Source: Dyadobacter sp. CY356 (GTDB lineage: Bacteria > Bacteroidota > Bacteroidia > Cytophagales > Spirosomataceae). From it: 64,000 nucleotides of DNA. Under the pieces are notes generated by a model. It was not told the DNA's origin. It searched no databases and saw only the letters and a list, made by a program, of their open reading frames with translations. This document shows positions 60,145-64,000 of this stretch, piece after piece. The translations under genes were made by a program, and so were the position numbers. Location: assembly GCF_021440195.1 (NCBI RefSeq), contig NZ_JAJTSZ010000002.1, forward strand, positions 744,001 to 808,000, in the 5' to 3' direction. Every line of letters starts with the position of its first letter. Position 1 is the stretch's first letter.

Positions 60145-60957
60145 TCAGGAAAGCTGCTTTTCGTATTTAGCATTACAAAACTTTTGGCCAACGCCTGGTA
60201 TTGCCACCAAAAGACTATCGTCACCCCAGGTCCAGGGGCGACCATCGGCAGTTAAAATTTCGGCCCCGGCTTCTTTTGCAATCAGGCCACCGGCGAGCCA
60301 GTTGTACGTATCCAGATCCTGCTGATAAAATACATCAATTCTGCCTGCACCGATGTATGCAAGTTGCAGACCATGCGGGCCGTAATTTCTTACCACGCCA
60401 AAATTGTCCAGAAGATCAGTAACTGACTTGCCTATTTTTTCATTTAATCCATCAACTTTTTCATATTGATACGCATACTCAAAAACAGCGGTCATCAATT
60501 TCAGGTCTGTTTTGGAAGAAGTTTTTATAGGATTTCCATTCAAAAAAGCTCCGCCACCTTCCTGTGCCCAAAACATTTCCTGGGAAAACGGATCATAAAT
60601 CACGGCGAAATGTGGGCGTCCTTCGCGTACCAAAACTAAATTAATGGTCCAGCCCGTGATATGCTGCATATACTGGATCGCCCCATCCATGGTGTCACAC
60701 AGCCAGTATTCAGGCAGATCGAGCGGTTTCTTTTGTTCTTTGAAATCGAATTCCTCACCTTTCCATGGCGTTTCCGGAAATTCAACAGACAAATATTCTT
60801 TCAAAGATTGCAGGCAGCGTTCTTCAATTGCATTCAACTGAATCGCAAAATCTTCTTTTGCAAGGGGAATAACCGTTTTTCTAAAATCCGGAAGGAACAG
60901 ATCACCAGTTTTTTTAACAGCGTCAAGAATGACAGGAATATTGATTTCTTTTTGCAT
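60145..60957 (-). CDS. inositol monophosphatase family protein
   Basis: The 270-residue protein has the IMPase fold: metal Glu in PWKGEEFDFKE, WLCDTMDGAIQYMQHI in place of the DPIDGT-N-F motif, and YNWLAGGLIAKEAGAEILT in place of WDxAAGxxIxxEAGG. The Asp of the last motif is Asn here (YN for WD) and DPIDGT has become DTMDGA, so metal binding may be altered. It may be a divergent sugar phosphatase. It is coupled to the SDR gene, with the AraC gene at 61037 upstream on the same strand. Confidence 0.83.
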   Translation of the reverse strand: MQKEINIPVILDAVKKTGDLFLPDFRKTVIPLAKEDFAIQLNAIEERCLQSLKEYLSVEFPETPWKGEEFDFKEQKKPLDLPEYWLCDTMDGAIQYMQHITGWTINLVLVREGRPHFAVIYDPFSQEMFWAQEGGGAFLNGNPIKTSSKTDLKLMTAVFEYAYQYEKVDGLNEKIGKSVTDLLDNFGVVRNYGPHGLQLAYIGAGRIDVFYQQDLDTYNWLAGGLIAKEAGAEILTADGRPWTWGDDSLLVAIPGVGQKFCNAKYEKQLS

Positions 60958-61036
60958 AACAACATTGTTTAATGGTTATGCAAAGGAAACGGATCTTAGG
61001 ACCCGGCATGTAGGCGCAATAAGCGGAATGATGGTC

Positions 61037-61903
61037 TTAATCGCGGAATTTTATACGAAATTGTACCGGTGTTAATGTTGTTACCTTTTTAAAGAGCTTG
61101 TTAAAATATACAGGCTCGTCGTAGCCAAGTGCGTAACCAATTTCTTTGACGCTCATATCCGTAAAGTACAATAATCGTTTTGCTTCCATGATGGAAAACT
61201 GCTGAATATGCATTGAAACTGGTGTACCTGTTATTTCCTTGACAGTATCATTTAAATGAGACACAGAAATGGCAAGCTCAGCAGCATATTGTGAAGGCTG
61301 CTTCCAACTCTTGTAATTCTGTTTAAGAAGTTGCTTAAATTCACGTGCAATGATATCTCCACGGCCTTCTTTTTTTATTTGATCCTGTATCCCTGTTTCT
61401 ATTCTTCCGGCAATTAAGCTTAATAAAGCTGCCAATAGTGAATGAGTTGTCCGGCCGGTATAACTATTGGTTGTGTCGGTCTGAGTTTTTTCAATCAGAT
61501 CCAGCAATATGATCATTTGCTGAAAAAATGCAGATTGTTTGTCAAGTAACGCGGGCCCTTTAAACCCCTGTTCAAGAGCGATTTGAAAATCCATATCAAT
61601 CAGAGACGGATCAAAACTGACCACCCAGCCACGGGGTTCAGTAATGTCTACTATATTGTGGACCTGTCCTGGAAATACAAACAACATTGCCGGCGCCTCG
61701 ACAGCCAGTTCTTCAAAATCCAGATTTAGCTTTAACTTTCCATCGCTGGCAAACATGAAAAGATAGTGCGAGTCGCGATGTGGAGTGATCGTATCATGGT
61801 GTTCGTCACGATCAGACTTTTGCATATTTATCAAAAAAACACCCGCCTTTGCCAAGGGGGAAAGTTCGAACTGACGAATATTTTGTAATTGATTTTTCAC
61901 CAC
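61037..61903 (-). CDS. AraC family transcriptional regulator
   Basis: The 288-residue protein has an N-terminal cupin-like sensor (DSHYLFMFASDGKLKLNLDF, PAMLFVFPGQVHNI) and a C-terminal AraC domain with YAAELAISVSHLNDTVKEIT and MSVKEIGYALGYDEPVYFNK. The start is a GTG at 61903: a TGA is in frame immediately upstream and no ATG appears in the first 20 codons. It is divergent from the ACS transporter at 62084 and upstream of the IMPase-SDR pair, so it may control either. Confidence 0.87.
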   Translation of the reverse strand: MVKNQLQNIRQFELSPLAKAGVFLINMQKSDRDEHHDTITPHRDSHYLFMFASDGKLKLNLDFEELAVEAPAMLFVFPGQVHNIVDITEPRGWVVSFDPSLIDMDFQIALEQGFKGPALLDKQSAFFQQMIILLDLIEKTQTDTTNSYTGRTTHSLLAALLSLIAGRIETGIQDQIKKEGRGDIIAREFKQLLKQNYKSWKQPSQYAAELAISVSHLNDTVKEITGTPVSMHIQQFSIMEAKRLLYFTDMSVKEIGYALGYDEPVYFNKLFKKVTTLTPVQFRIKFRD

Positions 61904-62083
61904 TCAAAATTAGAAAAATTACAATGCTGAAGGGAAATCTAAAACAGGCTGAAAGTTTCAATATATTAATTCTTTACACGCAGTAAAAGTCTTCCAGTTA
62001 GTCTTTTGATAAATAATATTGTTTACAAACATTCACTTCCTGATTTTCAACTAATTTTAAAAAATTTTCCTTCTTATCAGTTC

Positions 62084-63337
62084 ATGAAAAAACGTTACCA
62101 GGTTCTTTTTGCACTTTCTCTTCTCTCCGTTATTACTTTTCTGGACCGTATTGCCATTAGTGTCGCCAGTCCCAAAATCATGACGGATTTAGGACTCAGC
62201 AAGGAGCAGCTCGGCTGGGTTCTCGGAATCTTTGCATTGGCCTATGGTGGTTTTGAGATACCGACCGGTTTGATGGGCGACCGGCTTGGTGCAAAAAAAG
62301 TATTGATTCGGGTCGTTTTATGGTGGTCGGCTTTTACCGTGCTCACAGGTTTTGCGACGGGCTTTGGTATGCTTGTGATCACACGTTTTCTTTTTGGAAT
62401 TGGCGAAGCCGGTGCTTATCCAAATTCATCCATTGTACTTTCCAAATGGTTTCCTGCCATTGAAAGGGCACGGGGACAAGCCTGGATATGGTCTGCGAGC
62501 CGCGTTGGCGGTGCGTTGACGCCGTTTTTAGTGATCCCTATTCAAAACCATTTCGGGTGGCGGGGCAGCTTTTTCTTTCTGGGAATACTCGGTTTATTAT
62601 GGGTGATTTTCTGGAAATTCTGGTTTAAAGAAGAACCTGCCGAAATGAAGGGAATTACTGAACATGAATTAAACAATATTCTTGCCAATCGAAATCTGCC
62701 CCAGGGACATCACAAATTTTCCTGGTCAATTTTTAAAAATACCAACTTACAGCTTTTGATGGCGATGTACTTCTGCTACGCATCAGGAGCATTTTTCTTC
62801 CAGGCCTGGCTTCCGACTTATTTGCAAAAGGGCCGCGGGCTTGATGATCAGCAAATGTCATTTATCACTTCCTTTTCATTCGTTTTAGGTGCGGTGGGCT
62901 GTCTTTCCGGTGGTTTTGTCTGTGATTTTCTGGTCAAAAAGATTGGCCCAAGATGGGGACGCGCTGCTGTGGCAATAACCGGACTTGGCCTATCAGGCAT
63001 ACTGATGATGATATCCGTTTTTGTTAACGACAATACGCTGGCAACTATACTTCTATCCGCAGGTCTTGGATTGATGGATTTTACCATTCCTGCGTCATGG
63101 TCGACAGCCATGGATATTGGTGGTAAAAATGCGGGCACCATCACAGGTGCCATGAATACTGCCGGACTTTTTGGAAGCACTTTAAATACAATTGGGTTTG
63201 GCTATCTCGTAACTACATTTGGTAATAATTACCACGCGCCGGTTGTGCTTCTGGCCATTTTACTGATCATTGGCGCCCTGCTTTGGCTTAAAATTGATGC
63301 TACTAAGAGGATTTCGTTTGAGGTCGTTCAGGAGTGA
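62084..63337 (+). CDS. MFS transporter, anion:cation symporter (ACS) type
   Basis: The protein of about 417 residues has 12 helices with TM1 FLDRIAISVASP, the segment GGFEIPTGLMGDRLGAKKVL with the A-motif, and RFLFGIGEAGAYPNSSIVLS, an ACS-family signature closest to hexuronate/glucarate/tartrate carriers. It should import an organic acid by H+ symport. The open frame begins at a TTG at 62006; the ATG at 62084 (MKKRYQVLFAL) is the proper start. It is divergent from an AraC regulator (about 180 bp), suggesting ligand-controlled uptake. Confidence 0.9.
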   Translation: MKKRYQVLFALSLLSVITFLDRIAISVASPKIMTDLGLSKEQLGWVLGIFALAYGGFEIPTGLMGDRLGAKKVLIRVVLWWSAFTVLTGFATGFGMLVITRFLFGIGEAGAYPNSSIVLSKWFPAIERARGQAWIWSASRVGGALTPFLVIPIQNHFGWRGSFFFLGILGLLWVIFWKFWFKEEPAEMKGITEHELNNILANRNLPQGHHKFSWSIFKNTNLQLLMAMYFCYASGAFFFQAWLPTYLQKGRGLDDQQMSFITSFSFVLGAVGCLSGGFVCDFLVKKIGPRWGRAAVAITGLGLSGILMMISVFVNDNTLATILLSAGLGLMDFTIPASWSTAMDIGGKNAGTITGAMNTAGLFGSTLNTIGFGYLVTTFGNNYHAPVVLLAILLIIGALLWLKIDATKRISFEVVQE

Positions 63338-63456
63338 AACCCATACTATTGATTAGCATGTAACTTGCTTTTAACCTGATCTTTTTTAAATTTAATTTTC
63401 CAAAATATCCTGGTACTCAACAAATAAATTTAAATTTCATAACAACAGAAGACCGT

Positions 63457-63479
63457 AAGTTTGCATAAAATGCAAACTT
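63457..63479. promoter_or_regulatory. perfect dyad upstream of the GNAT-like gene
   Basis: AAGTTTGCAT-AAA-ATGCAAACTT is a 10-bp inverted repeat, 22 bp before the ATG at 63501. It may be an operator or, with the following TTCGTT, a terminator of the MFS gene. Confidence 0.5.
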
Positions 63480-63500
63480 TTCGTTATATTTAAATATTAT

Positions 63501-63965
63501 ATGTTTGTTATTCATAGCAAGAGCGGTAAGGAAATTAAGGCTACTGTAAGGAAATTGGATACAAAAGAAATTCTATCCATCAATAAGGATAAATTTCATT
63601 TCAATTGGAGAACCGAAATCTCTTATAATGTTTACATGTTGACTGCGGATGGTATTGAAGGCGCATTAGGATTGATATCAATAGAAGATCGTTCGATGGA
63701 TTACGCTATTCAAATCAGATTACTTGCATGTGCAAAAGAAAATATGGGTAGTGGAAAAAAATATGATAGAATAGCCGGTTGCTTAATTGCTTTTGCGTGT
63801 ATGGAAGCTTTTAAGTCTGGATATGGAGGCTACATTTGTCTCAAACCCAAAACAATATTAAAAGAACATTATCAGGAAATGTATGGATTTACTTCAACAA
63901 AATTATTTCTAGTATCTCAGGGACAAAATTCCTTGGCTTTGATTAATAAATATTATGAAAAATAA
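63501..63965 (+). CDS. GNAT-like acetyltransferase domain protein
   Basis: The 154-residue protein looks like a single GNAT fold. VYMLTADGIEGALGLISIED matches strands 2-3, and SGKKYDRIAGCLIAFACMEA would be the acetyl-CoA loop-helix, though the RxxGxG/A motif is not canonical (NMGSGKKYDRIAG). KEHYQEMYGFTST fits the last helix and strand (xxFYxxxGF). It overlaps the next gene by 11 bp, so the two are translated together. Substrate unknown; such small GNAT proteins occur both as toxins and as ordinary acetylases. Confidence 0.6.
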   Translation: MFVIHSKSGKEIKATVRKLDTKEILSINKDKFHFNWRTEISYNVYMLTADGIEGALGLISIEDRSMDYAIQIRLLACAKENMGSGKKYDRIAGCLIAFACMEAFKSGYGGYICLKPKTILKEHYQEMYGFTSTKLFLVSQGQNSLALINKYYEK

Positions 63966-64000
63966 AGCTCCAAATACTTTAAACGAATCGCACGACTTCG
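63955..64000 (+). CDS. start of an unidentified gene running off the window
   Basis: An ATG at 63955 opens a frame that overlaps the stop of the GNAT-like gene by 11 bp and stays open to the right edge (MKNKAPNTLNESHDF). Overlapping start and stop are typical of translational coupling. The product cannot be named from 15 residues. Confidence 0.5.
   Translation, partial: MKNKAPNTLNESHDF

Overview
The window looks like chromosomal DNA from a Bacteroidota bacterium of the order Cytophagales, most likely close to Dyadobacter (Spirosomaceae). The genus is an inference from overall protein character, not from a search. Supporting signs are promoter -7 boxes of the form TAnnTTTG with no strong Shine-Dalgarno sequences, a TonB-dependent receptor with a carboxypeptidase-regulatory-like domain, a BlaI/BlaR1-M56 pair whose membrane protein carries a TonB C-terminus, stand-alone LytTR and AraC regulators, TlpA-like thioredoxins and M16 peptidase pairs. 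No tRNA, rRNA, CRISPR array, IS element or prophage was seen. Most of the window is ordinary core and niche-adaptation gene content.

Layout. 0-10 kb: the end of an unknown gene, a Dabb protein convergent with an AraC regulator, a PhyH-type dioxygenase divergent from that regulator, a GH15 glycosidase, a membrane histidine kinase, an ACS-family MFS transporter, an AI-2E family permease and a PepSY membrane protein. 10-19 kb: an acyl carrier protein, a CPA1 Na+/H+ antiporter, a small secreted protein, an AHSA1 protein, a decayed gene end, a secreted DUF1080 (3-keto-glycoside hydrolase type) protein, a CAP-domain protein, a small outer-membrane barrel, a GT39-like glycosyltransferase and a LytTR regulator. 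19-22.3 kb: the BlaI/M56-TonB operon with a perfect operator dyad, followed by about 550 bp of REP/BIME-like palindromic repeats. 22.3-29 kb: a minus-strand peptidase operon (M14, TldE-like, TldD-like) and a divergent secreted TIM-barrel isomerase/epimerase.

29-42 kb: a GT87-like membrane protein, RidA, a class II Fic protein with twin operator dyads, a small convergent gene, a structured non-coding stretch, GNAT and YceI genes, an RND pump with TetR but no adaptor, and a large-subunit catalase with a DUF892 ferritin-like partner. 42-55 kb: an outer-membrane protein, Kup potassium uptake, an M16 peptidase pair (one catalytic, one not), an exported alpha/beta hydrolase, an exported RidA protein, M19 dipeptidase, arylsulfatase, a TlpA-like thioredoxin and a tandem universal stress protein. 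55-64 kb: the TonB-dependent receptor, an S51 peptidase, an IMPase-like/NAD(P)-binding gene pair, an AraC regulator, a second ACS-family MFS transporter and a GNAT-like gene overlapping a gene that runs off the window.

Two themes recur. One is peptide turnover in the envelope: M14, TldD/TldE, M16 pair, M19 and S51, three of them with twin-Arg-like N-termini. The other is stress handling: catalase, DUF892, universal stress protein, YceI, RidA and antiporter. The best candidates for something unusual are the repeat array at 21.7-22.3 kb, the Fic gene with paired dyads flanking its -7 box, the multi-hairpin region at 33.07-33.15 kb, the hairpin and mini-ORF in the kup leader, and the truncated GNAT-plus-overlapping-gene unit at the right edge.
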